64,000 bases of DNA from assembly GCF_006439395.2 (NCBI RefSeq), contig NZ_CP083950.1:5011001-5075000 (forward strand), read 5' to 3'. This DNA comes from Mesorhizobium sp. B4-1-4. GTDB lineage: Bacteria > Pseudomonadota > Alphaproteobacteria > Rhizobiales > Rhizobiaceae. The stretch's first letter is position 1. Each line of letters starts with the position of its first letter. Under the pieces are notes generated by a model. It was not told where the DNA came from. It saw only the letters and a program-made list of their open reading frames with translations, and made no database searches. The position numbers and the translations under genes are program-made. Below, piece after piece: positions 54,402 through 64,000 of the stretch.

Positions 54402-54461
54402 GGGACTTGCGCCTTCAATCGGCCGGGAGCCGGCCGCCCGGTCCCCGGCCATAGCCGCTTG

Positions 54462-55418
54462 TCACATCATGCCCTTTTCCTTGTAGTAGCGCGCGGCGCC
54501 CGGATGCAGCGGGATGGGCAGCCCCTTGATCGCGTCCTCGAGCTTGATCGACTTGGCGGCATTGTGCGCGGCAACCATCTGGTCGAGGTGCTCGAACAAC
54601 TGTTTGGTCATCTGATAGGCTTCGTCATCCGACAGGTCGGAGCGGGTCACCAGGATGTTCGTGATGGCCAGCGTCGGGACGTCCTCCTTCTGGCCCTGGT
54701 AGGTGCCGGCGGGAATGGTCGCCGCCTGGAACGGCGCGCCCAGCTTCTGGGCGACCTCGGCCGGAACCGCCACCACGGTGATCGGCAGCGATGAAGCAAG
54801 GTCCTTGATCGACGCGACGCCGAGCCCCGCCGACTGCAGCGTGGCGTCGAGCTGGCGGTTCTTGATCAGTTCGACCGATTCGCCGAACGGCAGGTATTCG
54901 GTCCTCGACAGGTCACTGTAGCTCATGCCCAGCGCTCCGAAGATGGCGCGCGCGTTGAGTTCGGTCCCGGATTTCGGTGCGCCGACCGACAGGCTCTTGC
55001 CCTTCAAGTCGGCGAAGGACTTGATGCCGGACTCCTGGCTGGCGACGATCTGGACATAGTTGGGGTATATGGCCGCGATCGCGCGCAGCTTTTCGAGCTT
55101 TTGCGGGAAACCGGCATCAGCGTCGCCTTCGGCGGCGGCTTTCACCGAATCGCCGAGCGCGAAGGCGATCTCGCCCTTGCCCTGCTCCAGAAGGTTCAGG
55201 TTCTCCACCGAAGCCTTTGTCGCCTGAACCTGGGTGCGCACGCCCGGAATGGTCTTGCCGTAGATTTCCGAAAGCGCGACGCCGAGCGGGTAGTAGACTC
55301 CGGAAGTGCCGCCGGTCAGCACGTTGATGAACTCGTCGGCCCTGGCACCGCAGATACCCACGCCAAGCGAAAGGGCCACCACGCCAGCCGCGATGAACTT
55401 CGTTCTGAAAAAGAGCAC
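54462..55418 (-). CDS. TAXI-family TRAP solute-binding protein
   Basis: A 318-residue periplasmic receptor: signal peptide (FRTKFIAAGVVALSLGVGIC, ending ARA), then NVLTGGTSGVYYPLGVALSE, the TAXI hallmark, and QATKASVENLNLLEQGKGEI. GTG at 55418 follows GGGAGGAAAACAC. It delivers solute (often glutamate-like or organic acids) to the fused permease; the ligand is not deducible. Confidence 0.92.
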   Translation of the reverse strand: MLFFRTKFIAAGVVALSLGVGICGARADEFINVLTGGTSGVYYPLGVALSEIYGKTIPGVRTQVQATKASVENLNLLEQGKGEIAFALGDSVKAAAEGDADAGFPQKLEKLRAIAAIYPNYVQIVASQESGIKSFADLKGKSLSVGAPKSGTELNARAIFGALGMSYSDLSRTEYLPFGESVELIKNRQLDATLQSAGLGVASIKDLASSLPITVVAVPAEVAQKLGAPFQAATIPAGTYQGQKEDVPTLAITNILVTRSDLSDDEAYQMTKQLFEHLDQMVAAHNAAKSIKLEDAIKGLPIPLHPGAARYYKEKGMM

Positions 55419-55674
55419 GTGTTTTCCTCCCTGGGATAGCGACAACCGCATCACCTCCTCGACGCGGACCGGCCGAGTTTAGACGGCGGGCCGCAAATGC
55501 CAACCCGCAAATGTGTCATTAGACGAACGGTTGAGTGGATCCGGAACGCCTGCCGGCTTGCGCAAGGCGCGACTGCAGCCGAAAGTTTTCCGCAGCCTGT
55601 CGAAATCGGTCGCCGCCGCGCGACATACGTTCGGCCCGCAACGGAGCGGCCTTCGAAACCACGGGAGAAGACCC

Positions 55675-56043
55675 ATGCGATACATGCTTTTGATCTACAA
55701 TGACGAAGCCGCGATGGCGAATGCGCCGAAAGAACAGACCCAGCAGGCCCTCGCGGCCTACGGTGCCTATACCGAAGCTTTGAAGAAATCCTGCGCATGG
55801 CTGGCTGGCGAACGGCTGCGCCCGACCCAGGCGGCCACTGCTGTGCGGATGGCCGGCGCCAAGACCAACGTGCTCGACGGCCCCTATGCCGACACCAAGG
55901 AGCAGCTTGCCGGGTTCTATATGATCGAGGCGGCCGACATCGATACGGCAATCGAATGGGCGGCGCGCTGTCCCGCCGCCAGCACCGGCACGGTCGAGGT
56001 ACGGCCCATCTGGGAAATGACCGAGTACGTCACCGAGCAATGA
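55675..56043 (+). CDS. YCII/DGPF-domain protein paired with an ECF sigma factor
   Basis: A 122-residue protein: MRYMLLIYNDEAAMANAP start, the DGPYADTKEQLAGFYMIEA box (DGPF hallmark) and RPIWEM end. Five to eight bases separate it from the sigma gene, so they are co-transcribed. DGPF proteins occur as fixed partners of ECF42-like sigma factors; the molecular role is not known. Confidence 0.9.
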   Translation: MRYMLLIYNDEAAMANAPKEQTQQALAAYGAYTEALKKSCAWLAGERLRPTQAATAVRMAGAKTNVLDGPYADTKEQLAGFYMIEAADIDTAIEWAARCPAASTGTVEVRPIWEMTEYVTEQ

Positions 56044-56050
56044 GAGTGTG

Positions 56051-57298
56051 ATGGACGATCGTTCTGAGCAGGCCTGGGCGGCGGCCGAAGCAGCCGCCCG
56101 GCAGAGCTACGGCAAGCTGGTCGCGTGGCTCGCGGCCCGCACGCGCGACGTTGCCGGCGCCGAGGACGTGCTGGCCGACGCGTTCGCGGCCGCGCTCGAA
56201 CGCTGGCCGCGAACCGGTGTGCCCGCGCAGCCGGAAGCCTGGCTGCTTGCCGTGGCGCGGCGGCGCCGCGTCGATGCGGTGCGCCGGCGGCTCACCCGGG
56301 AGGCTGGCCGCGAGCATCTCAAGTTGATTGCCGAAGAGATGGAGGCGCGCATGACCGACGAAGACCTGCCCGACGAGCGGTTGCGCCTGATGTTTGCTTG
56401 CGCGCATCCGGCGATCGAATCGGGCGTGCGCGCACCGCTGATCCTGCAGACCATCCTTGGCTTCGATGCCGCGACGATCGCTTCGGCGTTTCTTGTCTCA
56501 CCGGCAACGATGAGCCAACGCCTGGTGCGCGCGAAAACCCGTATCCGCGAAACCGGCATTCCGTTCCGTGTGCCGGAGCGGGCCGAGCTTGGCGAACGGC
56601 TGGACGCCGTGCTGGAAGCGATCTACGCGGCTTTCGCCGAAGGCTGGTCAGATCCGGCCGGCACCGAGACGCGGCGCCGCAATTTGGCGAGCGAAGGCAT
56701 CTGGCTTGGTCGCCTGGTGGCCTCGCTTCTGCCTGACGAGCCGGAGGCGCTTGGCCTGCTCGCATTGATGTTGTTCGCCGAGGCGCGCCGGCCCGCCCGA
56801 CGCGATGCCGCCGGCGATTATGTGCCGCTGACCGAGCAGGATTGCGCGCTGTGGGACGATGTCTTGATCGACGAGGCCGAGGCCCTGCTTGGCCATGCCG
56901 CGACCAGGGGCGTCCTCGGCCGCTATCAGCTCGAGGCAGCGGTGCAGTCGGCCCATACGACGCGACGGCTGAGTGGCCGCACCGACTGGGCCGCGATCAG
57001 GCAGCTCTACGATGCGCTGTCGATGATATCAGGTTCGCCCGTCGTGGCGATCAACCGCGCGGTGGCCATCGCCGAGACAGACGGGGCGATGGCAGGGCTG
57101 GCCGCGCTTTACGTGCTGGGTGATGACAAGCGCCTCGCCGACTATCAACCCTACTGGGCCGCCCGCGCCGGCCTGCTGGCCAGGCTCGGCAATGTGGTGC
57201 ATGCGGTCGAAGCCTATGACCGGGCCATCGGCCTCGAACGTGATCCGGCGCTGCGCCGCTTCCTGCAGGCAAAACGGGCTGCGCTTGTTAAAAACTGA
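56051..57298 (+). CDS. ECF42-like sigma factor with C-terminal TPR-like extension
   Basis: A 415-residue sigma factor: region 2 (YGKLVAWLAARTRDVAGAED, then VLADAFAAALERWP) and region 4 (LGFDAATIASAFLVSPATMS, then QRLVRAKTRIRETGI), followed by about 240 residues of helical repeats (AIRQLYDALSMISGSPVVAI, then NRAVAIAETDGAMAGLAALY). No anti-sigma gene is next to it; in this group the extension and the DGPF partner are thought to replace one. GTG at 56048 is an alternative start. Confidence 0.92.
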   Translation: MDDRSEQAWAAAEAAARQSYGKLVAWLAARTRDVAGAEDVLADAFAAALERWPRTGVPAQPEAWLLAVARRRRVDAVRRRLTREAGREHLKLIAEEMEARMTDEDLPDERLRLMFACAHPAIESGVRAPLILQTILGFDAATIASAFLVSPATMSQRLVRAKTRIRETGIPFRVPERAELGERLDAVLEAIYAAFAEGWSDPAGTETRRRNLASEGIWLGRLVASLLPDEPEALGLLALMLFAEARRPARRDAAGDYVPLTEQDCALWDDVLIDEAEALLGHAATRGVLGRYQLEAAVQSAHTTRRLSGRTDWAAIRQLYDALSMISGSPVVAINRAVAIAETDGAMAGLAALYVLGDDKRLADYQPYWAARAGLLARLGNVVHAVEAYDRAIGLERDPALRRFLQAKRAALVKN

Positions 57299-57331
57299 GC
57301 GCTGAAAGGCGCTGCCGCTCCCGGCGATCTT

Positions 57332-57958
57332 TCAGCCCGGCCACATCTGGTGCGATGCATTAAGCTTTTGTACCAGCGGATGCGCACGCAGTTCGCTCCA
57401 CAGGCGTTCAATGTTCGGCCAGGCTGCGCGCGCCTTGCCTGTGTCGGGATGCCAGGCCACCAGCATCACCAGATAGATGTCGGCCAGCGACATCGCCTCG
57501 CCGGCCAGCCAGTCACGGCCGCGCAAGGCGGCGTCGATGACGGCAAAGCCGCGATCCATCTCGGCGACGGCAGCCTGCTTGACGGCTTTGGCGCCGTCGG
57601 CATCGGCCGTGTAGCGCGGCGCGTAATAGAAGCGCAACATTGCCGGGTAGAGCACCGACGACATGAAGGCCATCCAGCGCAGGAACTCGGCGCGCGCGGC
57701 CGCGTCGATCGCCGGTGCCAGGCCAGCCTCGGGGTGGCGCTCTGCAAGCAAGATGCAGATCGCCGCCGATTCGGTGATCGAGCGGCCGTCCGGCAAGGTC
57801 AGCACCGGCACCTGGTTCAGCGGGCTGATCTCCAGGAAAGCCGGATCGGGCCGATCGGTCTTCGGCACGTCGATCTGCTCGAAGGGTGCGTTCGCCAGCG
57901 CCAGCGCCGCTTCGACGACGAAGCCGCCGCTGCCGGGACGCGTGTAGAGCTTGTACAT
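57332..57958 (-). CDS. Glutathione S-transferase
   Basis: A 208-residue two-domain enzyme. The thioredoxin-like domain has LYTRPGSGGFVVEAALALAN, then SPLNQVPVLTLPDGRSITES (residues about 49-68), where PVL and the ES pair bind glutathione. The helical C-terminal domain has LAGEAMSLADIYLVMLVAWH. The usual catalytic residue is not decided from sequence (Ser/Thr/Tyr near residue 10). Substrate unknown. Confidence 0.9.
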   Translation of the reverse strand: MYKLYTRPGSGGFVVEAALALANAPFEQIDVPKTDRPDPAFLEISPLNQVPVLTLPDGRSITESAAICILLAERHPEAGLAPAIDAAARAEFLRWMAFMSSVLYPAMLRFYYAPRYTADADGAKAVKQAAVAEMDRGFAVIDAALRGRDWLAGEAMSLADIYLVMLVAWHPDTGKARAAWPNIERLWSELRAHPLVQKLNASHQMWPG

Positions 57959-58094
57959 GAGATACTCCCCCGGCCCGAACAGACGGGCCGTTGGCGATAT
58001 GAACCGGAAGCAGGGCTCTGCTCAAGCTGGTGGCAGGCGCCACGAGAGGATTTTTTAGCGGGCCAGTTTCATGATGCGGAAGGTTGGCGGGACA

Positions 58095-58256
58095 GCGCCC
58101 CCCTCTGTCCTGCCGGACACCTCCCCCATTAGGGGGGAGATCAGATGTCACGACGGCTTTCGCCAATCACCAGCGTCGAAAAAAAGCGCCTTCAGTGAAA
58201 CTGCTGATCTCCCCCTAAGTGGGGGGAGATGCCCGGTAGGGCAGAGGGGGGCGCGA
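58095..58256. repeat. Intergenic palindromic repeat, family A-like variant
   Basis: Left: CCCCCCTCTGTCCTGCCGGA and CCTCCCCCATTAGGGGGGAG. Right, inverted: CTCCCCCTAAGTGGGGGGAG and TGCCCGGTAGGGCAGAGGGG. It lies between the GST and cysK genes and shows the family A layout with a different centre. Confidence 0.75.
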
Positions 58257-58298
58257 AGGAACTCGACTGACGGGGTTCTGATCCCGGCGTACGGAACC

Positions 58299-59279
<981 letters not shown>

Positions 59280-59385
59280 TGGTTTCGCTCCCAGGATTTC
59301 AGGCGATTGGCATCAGCCGGCAAGATAGAGCCTTCGATCGCGCAAGATAAACCGTCGGCCGAAAATATCCGAGTAGGGCTTGTGT

Positions 59386-59428
59386 CTAAAACGCTTCCGC
59401 CTTGGAAAAGCGTTTCGGGGCGACGCCC
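59386..59428. repeat. Short inverted repeat between cysK and the LysE gene
   Basis: AAAACGCTT and AAGCGTTT face each other, within TCTAAAACGCTTCCGCCTTG, GAAAAGCGTTTCGGGGCG. A hairpin of this type between same-strand genes may end the upstream transcript. Confidence 0.5.
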
Positions 59429-59457
59429 GTTTCTGGAACGGATTCGCTGAAAGCGCC

Positions 59458-60075
59458 CTATTGGCGGGCGGCGATCGCTGCCGCTGCGCCGATCATGAAA
59501 CCGGCCGCCGTGCGGTTCAGGGCCTTCAGCGCGCGCGGCGATTTCAGGAACCAGCGCGCCTTGGCGGCGAGCGCCAGGTAAGGCACCAGCACGACGAACA
59601 GGACGACGACCGTCAGCGCCGCGAGGATACCATAGTCGGCAGGCGTGATCGTCTTCAGGTCGACGATGGTCGGCGTGATGGCGAGATAGAAGATCATCGT
59701 CTTCGGATTGCCGAGCGTCACGGTAAGGCCGGCGGCGAAGCTCGACAGCAATCCGGCCTTGCCCTTTTTCGCTTCGACGGTTTCGGGCGTGATGCCGGCG
59801 GTCCAGAAGCGCCAGCCGAGAAAAGCCAAATAGGCGATGCCGGCCCATTTGATCGCAAAAAACACCATGCCGAAGGTCTGCGCGATGAGGGCAAGGCCCA
59901 GCACCACGGCGGTCAGATAAGTGAGATCGCCAGCCATCAGGCCGAAGGACATGGCCAGCGACGAGCGGAAGCCGGAGCCCAGCGCACGCGCGACAAGCGC
60001 CGTGATCCCGGGGCCTGGAATGGCGGCGGCGACGCCGAGAGCGGCGCTATAGGCGAGGAAGCCGGTGAGGGTCAT
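59458..60075 (-). CDS. LysE/RhtB-family amino-acid exporter
   Basis: A 205-residue six-helix membrane protein. LGVAAAIPGPGITALVARAL, GSGFRSSLAMSFGLMAGDLT and LTVTLGNPKTMIFYLAITPT are the LysE family hallmarks. These proteins export amino acids or derivatives, substrate unknown here. Ends 20 or so bases before the PQQ-type gene on the same strand. Confidence 0.93.
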   Translation of the reverse strand: MTLTGFLAYSAALGVAAAIPGPGITALVARALGSGFRSSLAMSFGLMAGDLTYLTAVVLGLALIAQTFGMVFFAIKWAGIAYLAFLGWRFWTAGITPETVEAKKGKAGLLSSFAAGLTVTLGNPKTMIFYLAITPTIVDLKTITPADYGILAALTVVVLFVVLVPYLALAAKARWFLKSPRALKALNRTAAGFMIGAAAAIAARQ

Positions 60076-60184
60076 GATGCGGCCTTGCGTCCGGAAACGC
60101 TGTTGGGACGGCGCCTTGTCGCACGAAGCCGGGCTCGCGTGAATTCCCTGAAGCCGGATTCCATTGCACCACGCCGAGGCGCGG

Positions 60185-61552
60185 TCAGGAACGACCGCCC
60201 CCGTAGGTCACGCGCCAGATCGTGCCGTTGCCGTCCTCGGTCACGATCAGCGCGCCGTCGCTCGCCACCGCCACGCCCACCGGCCGGCCCCAGACCTCGC
60301 CGTTGGAGATGACGAAACCGGTCATGAAATCCTCGTACTCGCCGGTCGGCTTGCCGTCCTTGAACTTGAGCCGGACGACCTTGTAGCCGGTCCTGTTGCC
60401 GCGGTTCCACGAACCATGCAGGGCCACGAAGGCATCGCCCCTGTATTCCTTGGGAAATCCGGTGTCGGCGGGCAGATCCTTGCCGTCGTAGAAGGCGATG
60501 TTGAGCGGCGCCGAATGCGCCTGCATCAGCACGTCGGGAATATCGGCCTTGCCGGCAAGATCGGGGCGCGCGCCTTTGTGGCGCGGATCCTCGTTGTTGC
60601 CGATATAGTACCAAGGCCAGCCATAGAAGGCGCCCTGCCTGACAGCGGTTGCATATTCGAACGGCACATTGTCGCCGAGCGCGTCGCGCTCATTGACAAC
60701 GCACCACAGCGCGCCGGTCGCCGGCTGCACCGTCATGCCGGAACAGTTGCGCAGGCCCGTGGCGACGATACGGCCGTTCTTGCCGTCCGGATCGAAGGCC
60801 CGCACGTCGGCGCGGCCTTCCTCGGCACCCCAGGTGGCGCCGAGCGGCTTCGACTTCACCCACGCATCGAGGCCGCCATCCGGCTTCCTGCTCATATCCT
60901 CGGCGACGTTCGACCCGGAGCCGACCGAGAGATAAAGCGTCTTGCCGTCAGGAGAAAAGGCGATGTCGCGGGTCCAGTGGTGGTTCGAGGGGATGTTGTC
61001 GACGATCGTCTCCGGCTTGCCGGAGGCCTTCAGCGCGCCCTTGCGGTAGGCGAAGCGCACGATGCTGTCGCTGTTGGCGACATAGACCCATTGCGGGTCG
61101 TTGCCCGGCGGATAGAAAGCAACCCCATAAGGCTGGTTAAGTTTGCCGGCAAAGATGCTTTTCTCGGCGGGTTTCGCGCTGCCTGGAGCCAGGCGGTAGA
61201 CACGAAGCAGGTTGGCTTCGCTGTCGGCGACAAACAGGTCGCCATTCGGCGCGATGCGCACGACGCGCGGATTGTCGATGCCCGAGGCGATCAGTTCGGC
61301 CGAGAATCCCGGCGGCAGCCGTGGCTTTGTATCGGCCGGCATGTCGGCAAGGCTGGCGCTGTTGGAGGCCGATTTGGTGGCATAGGGTTTCGGCAGGTCT
61401 TCCGGCTTGATCAGCCGTCGCACCCCGGGTTCGTCGGCGCGCCAGTCGCCGAAGGCGGCCGCGCCTCTTAGGACCGGTTGGTCGGCGGCCAGGACCGAAC
61501 TGGCAATCACAAGGCCAACCGGGATGGCGGCCATTGAAGCAAATTGGATCAT
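60185..61552 (-). CDS. PQQ-dependent sugar/sorbosone dehydrogenase-like protein
   Basis: A 455-residue exported beta-propeller: signal peptide (MAAIPVGLVIASSVLAADQP), then FSAELIASGIDNPRVVRIAP, GSGSNVAEDM, FYGWPWYYIGNNEDPRHKGA and GSWNRGNRTGYKVVRLKFKD, the last near the quinone site of the family. The propeller oxidises sugars or alcohols using PQQ; PQQ synthesis genes are not in this window. ATG at 61552. Confidence 0.88.
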   Translation of the reverse strand: MIQFASMAAIPVGLVIASSVLAADQPVLRGAAAFGDWRADEPGVRRLIKPEDLPKPYATKSASNSASLADMPADTKPRLPPGFSAELIASGIDNPRVVRIAPNGDLFVADSEANLLRVYRLAPGSAKPAEKSIFAGKLNQPYGVAFYPPGNDPQWVYVANSDSIVRFAYRKGALKASGKPETIVDNIPSNHHWTRDIAFSPDGKTLYLSVGSGSNVAEDMSRKPDGGLDAWVKSKPLGATWGAEEGRADVRAFDPDGKNGRIVATGLRNCSGMTVQPATGALWCVVNERDALGDNVPFEYATAVRQGAFYGWPWYYIGNNEDPRHKGARPDLAGKADIPDVLMQAHSAPLNIAFYDGKDLPADTGFPKEYRGDAFVALHGSWNRGNRTGYKVVRLKFKDGKPTGEYEDFMTGFVISNGEVWGRPVGVAVASDGALIVTEDGNGTIWRVTYGGGRS

Positions 61553-61661
61553 GGGATCCTCCGCAACGTGTCGGCAATCGGTTGCCACGGCCAGCGGCAA
61601 CGGCTGACCATCGCGATTGTTCCACGCCACACGTCGAGTTGAAGCGGCGCCGGAGCGGCGG

Positions 61662-61859
61662 TCAGGCCTCCGTGGCGTCGAGGTCGCTGTCGAGGCGCCT
61701 TTCCAGTTCGACGAGATCGGCCGGTAGCGGCAGGCCCATGGCGCGCATCTCGCGCAGTTTTTCGCGCAGCTGCTCCTGCACTTCATGCGCGTCTTCCGGC
61801 TGGTTGACCATCTCCTCCAGCAGCAAGCTGATCTGGGCCTTGAACGATTCGAGCGCCAT
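61662..61859 (-). CDS. Small acidic helical protein of unknown function
   Basis: A 65-residue protein: MALESFKAQISLLLEEMVNQ, PEDAHEVQEQLREKLREMRA, then MGLPLPADLVELERRLDSDL. Mostly helix with heptad-like leucines and acidic residues, no family recognised. GGAGAAAAAC precedes its ATG. It lies between the dehydrogenase and hrcA on the same strand. Confidence 0.7.
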   Translation of the reverse strand: MALESFKAQISLLLEEMVNQPEDAHEVQEQLREKLREMRAMGLPLPADLVELERRLDSDLDATEA

Positions 61860-61938
61860 TGTTTTTCTCCTTGCGGCCTGTTCGTTCGGTGCCGCACTCG
61901 AAGGTGCGTCGACATCCCGTAGGCCGTGCCGAAATATC

Positions 61939-63021
61939 TTACCGCAGCATGCGGGATATCAGCTGCGCCGTATAGTCGACCATCGGCACGATACGGGCAT
62001 AGTTGAGCCGGGTCGGGCCGATGACGCCGAGCGCGCCGACCACGCGGGCATCCTTGTCCCGGTAGGGTGCGACCACCAGCGATGAGCCCGACAGCGAAAA
62101 CAGCTTGTTCTCCGAGCCGATGAAGATGCGTACGCCCGATCCCTGCTCGGCAAGGTCGAGCAGCTGAATCAATCCGTCCTGCGTCTCCATGTCCTCGAAC
62201 AGATGCCGCAGCAGTTCGATGTCGGCCTGCGCGGTGACGTTTTCGAGCAGATTGGCGCGCCCGCGTACGATGAGCCGCGCCGGCAGGCCGCTTTCCGCGC
62301 CCGCCCATACCGCCAGCCCTTTCTCGACGAGGTCCTGCGACAGCGTGTCGAGTGCGGCTCTCGTCTCTTCCTTGATGCGTGCGATCTCGCTGCGCGCCTC
62401 GGCCAGCGTGCGGCCGCGAATATGCGCGTTGAGGAAATTCGAAGCCTCGTGCAGTTGCGAGACGGTGATGCCGGCGGGCAGATCGAGGACGCGGTTCTCG
62501 ACGTCGCCATTCTGCGACACCAGCACGGCAAGCGCCTTGGTCGGCTCCAGCTGGATGAACTCGATATGCTTCAGCGCCACCTCGTTCTTCGCCGCCAGCA
62601 CCAGGCCGGCACCGCGCGACATGCCCGACAGCATCTGGCTGGCCTCGGTCAGCATATGCTCCAGCGTCGCGCCCGAGCCGGAGGCCCGCACCTGCGCCTC
62701 GATGGTGCGGCGCTCCTCGTCGGAGAGGTCGCCAAGCTCCATGAAGGCGTCGACGAAGAAGCGCAGGCCGGCCTGGGTCGGCAGCCGGCCGGCCGAGATG
62801 TGCGGCGCGTAGATCAGCCCGAGATGTTCGAGGTCGCTCATCACATTACGGATGGTCGCCGGCGACAGCGAGGAGGGCAGGATGCGCGACAGGCTGCGCG
62901 AGCCCACCGGCTCGCCGTCCCTGAGATAGGAATCGACGATGCGCCGGAAGATGTCGCGTGAGCGCATGTCAAGCGATTGAAGCGCAAGCGGCTGCGAACC
63001 GGGATCGATTGCCTTGGTCAT
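61939..63021 (-). CDS. hrcA: Heat-shock repressor HrcA
   Basis: A 360-residue repressor that binds CIRCE sites before groESL/dna[21 protein letters not shown] (winged HTH near residue 30) is followed by [20 protein letters not shown] and later [20 protein letters not shown]. It is divergent from rph, the normal alphaproteobacterial order; grpE would be expected beyond its 3' side. No CIRCE element was seen in its own leader. Confidence 0.95.
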   Translation of the reverse strand: MTKAIDPGSQPLALQSLDMRSRDIFRRIVDSYLRDGEPVGSRSLSRILPSSLSPATIRNVMSDLEHLGLIYAPHISAGRLPTQAGLRFFVDAFMELGDLSDEERRTIEAQVRASGSGATLEHMLTEASQMLSGMSRGAGLVLAAKNEVALKHIEFIQLEPTKALAVLVSQNGDVENRVLDLPAGITVSQLHEASNFLNAHIRGRTLAEARSEIARIKEETRAALDTLSQDLVEKGLAVWAGAESGLPARLIVRGRANLLENVTAQADIELLRHLFEDMETQDGLIQLLDLAEQGSGVRIFIGSENKLFSLSGSSLVVAPYRDKDARVVGALGVIGPTRLNYARIVPMVDYTAQLISRMLR

Positions 63022-63175
63022 TCGGCCGAAAACCTCCTTGCTGAGGATATAGACTTCGGCGCGGCGCGCGCAACCGGTGTCTGCGTCGGATCACCCGGAC
63101 CGTTTTCCTTTGCGCGCTGCCCCCCATGCGTCTAAAAGCCGGCCACGATTTCAAAACTGACAGAAAGCAGGCCGA

Positions 63176-63892
63176 ATGCGCCCCTCCAAACGCCAATTCG
63201 ACGAAATGCGCGCCATCTCCTTCGAGCGCGGCGTCTCCAAGCACGCCGAAGGCTCGTGCCTGGTGAAGTTCGGCGACACCCATGTCCTGTGCACGGCAAG
63301 CCTCGAGGAGAAGGTTCCCGGCTGGATGCGCAATTCCGGCAAGGGCTGGGTGACGGCCGAATATGGCATGCTGCCGCGCTCCACCGGCGAGCGCATGCGC
63401 CGCGAGGCCTCGGCCGGCAAGCAGGGTGGCCGCACGCTGGAGATCCAGCGCCTGATCGGCCGTTCATTGCGCGCAGTGGTCGATTTGCAGGCGCTGGGCG
63501 AACAGCAGATCACCGTCGACTGTGACGTCATCCAGGCCGATGGCGGCACCCGCACCGCCTCGATCACCGGCGGCTGGGTGGCGCTGTACGACTGCCTGCG
63601 CTGGATGGAAGCGCGGCAGATGGCCAGTGTCTCCAAGGTGCTGAAGGACCATGTCGCGGCGATTTCCTGCGGCATCCATGACGGCCAGCCGGTCATCGAC
63701 CTCGATTATCTCGAGGATTCCTCGGCCGGCACCGACGCCAATTTCGTCATGACCGGCAAGGGCGGCATCGTCGAGATACAGGGCACCGCCGAGGGCGAGC
63801 CCTTCTCCGAGGATCAGTTCGCCGCCCTGATGGGCCTGGCCAAGAAAGGTATTTCGCGGCTGGTGAGTTTACAGCAGATGGCGGTAGCGTAG
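63176..63892 (+). CDS. rph: Ribonuclease PH
   Basis: A 238-residue phosphorolytic exoribonuclease that trims tRNA 3' ends. Family hallmarks: [20 protein letters not shown] start, [61 protein letters not shown] at 63176 follows AGAAAGCAGGCCGA. Complete. Divergent from hrcA. Confidence 0.97.
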   Translation: MRPSKRQFDEMRAISFERGVSKHAEGSCLVKFGDTHVLCTASLEEKVPGWMRNSGKGWVTAEYGMLPRSTGERMRREASAGKQGGRTLEIQRLIGRSLRAVVDLQALGEQQITVDCDVIQADGGTRTASITGGWVALYDCLRWMEARQMASVSKVLKDHVAAISCGIHDGQPVIDLDYLEDSSAGTDANFVMTGKGGIVEIQGTAEGEPFSEDQFAALMGLAKKGISRLVSLQQMAVA

Positions 63893-63907
63893 TTTTCAAA
63901 TGCCGAG

Positions 63908-64000
63908 CTTCACCCCCCTCTGCCCTGCCGGGCATCTCCCCCTCAAGGGGGGAGATCGGATGCCTGGTTTGCCTTCGCCAACTATCAATGGCGCAAGGGG
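63908..64000. repeat. Intergenic palindromic repeat, cut by window end
   Basis: ACCCCCCTCTGCCCTGCCGG and CATCTCCCCCTCAAGGGGGG match the left side of the copy at 58095-58256. The right arm runs off the window. Confidence 0.65.

Noticed and set aside
63022-63175. CIRCE element before hrcA
   Set aside because: The TTAGCACTC-N9-GAGTGCTAA pattern was looked for and not found in the intergenic part.

Overview
The window looks like chromosomal DNA of a Mesorhizobium-type member of the Hyphomicrobiales (Rhizobiales). The GC content is high. Several neighbourhoods are typical of rhizobia: a Tim44-like gene divergent from fxsA next to secB; rph divergent from hrcA; an Irr-type iron box in front of mbfA; and a LigD/Ku pair. 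The gaps between genes carry several families of dispersed palindromic repeats. This placement comes from reading sequence and gene order only; no search was run.

Layout. Positions 1-5.8 kb hold a Tim44-like protein, FxsA, SecB, a Tat-exported ABC substrate-binding protein, and a small membrane protein whose 3' end lies in a decayed tandem duplication. Positions 6.0-8.7 kb hold a DUF1402 gene broken by two +1 C shifts, then a compact, lower-GC type II restriction-modification cassette (controller, HNH nuclease, beta-class methyltransferase). Positions 8.8-17 kb hold LepA, a TadE/G-like protein, a DUF1223 protein, a DAMKPA-repeat protein, exported MsrA and the CydAB (bd/CIO-type) oxidase. Positions 17-30.3 kb hold an ABC-2 exporter, a DUF2156 protein, a flavin oxidoreductase, PhoX with a candidate PHO box, a NarL-type two-component pair, small membrane enzymes and a SulP transporter.

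Positions 30.3-40 kb hold an AAG-type glycosylase, a CHAD-CYTH pair, and a TetR-HlyD-ABC-ABC2 operon behind a perfect 28-bp palindrome. The end of that operon is interrupted by the most striking object in the window: a 1189-residue SIR2-family protein, resembling antiphage NADases, in an insert bracketed by 127-bp direct repeats that each carry the 3' end of the ABC permease gene. The SIR2 stop codon lies inside the right repeat. No integrase or transposase is seen. A 3'-truncated DOPA-dioxygenase gene follows.

Positions 41-51 kb hold a quinone-type oxidoreductase, a PLP dehydratase, MbfA under an Irr-type box, two small dimeric-barrel proteins divergent from an ArsR-like regulator, LigD and Ku (non-homologous end joining) and a YciE/DUF892 protein. 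Positions 51-64 kb hold two look-alike mini-ORFs, a DCC (DUF393) pseudogene, a TRAP-TAXI-DUF1850 uptake operon, a YCII/ECF sigma pair, a GST, CysK, a LysE exporter, a PQQ-type dehydrogenase, HrcA and RNase PH. No rRNA, tRNA, CRISPR array or complete IS element was recognised.
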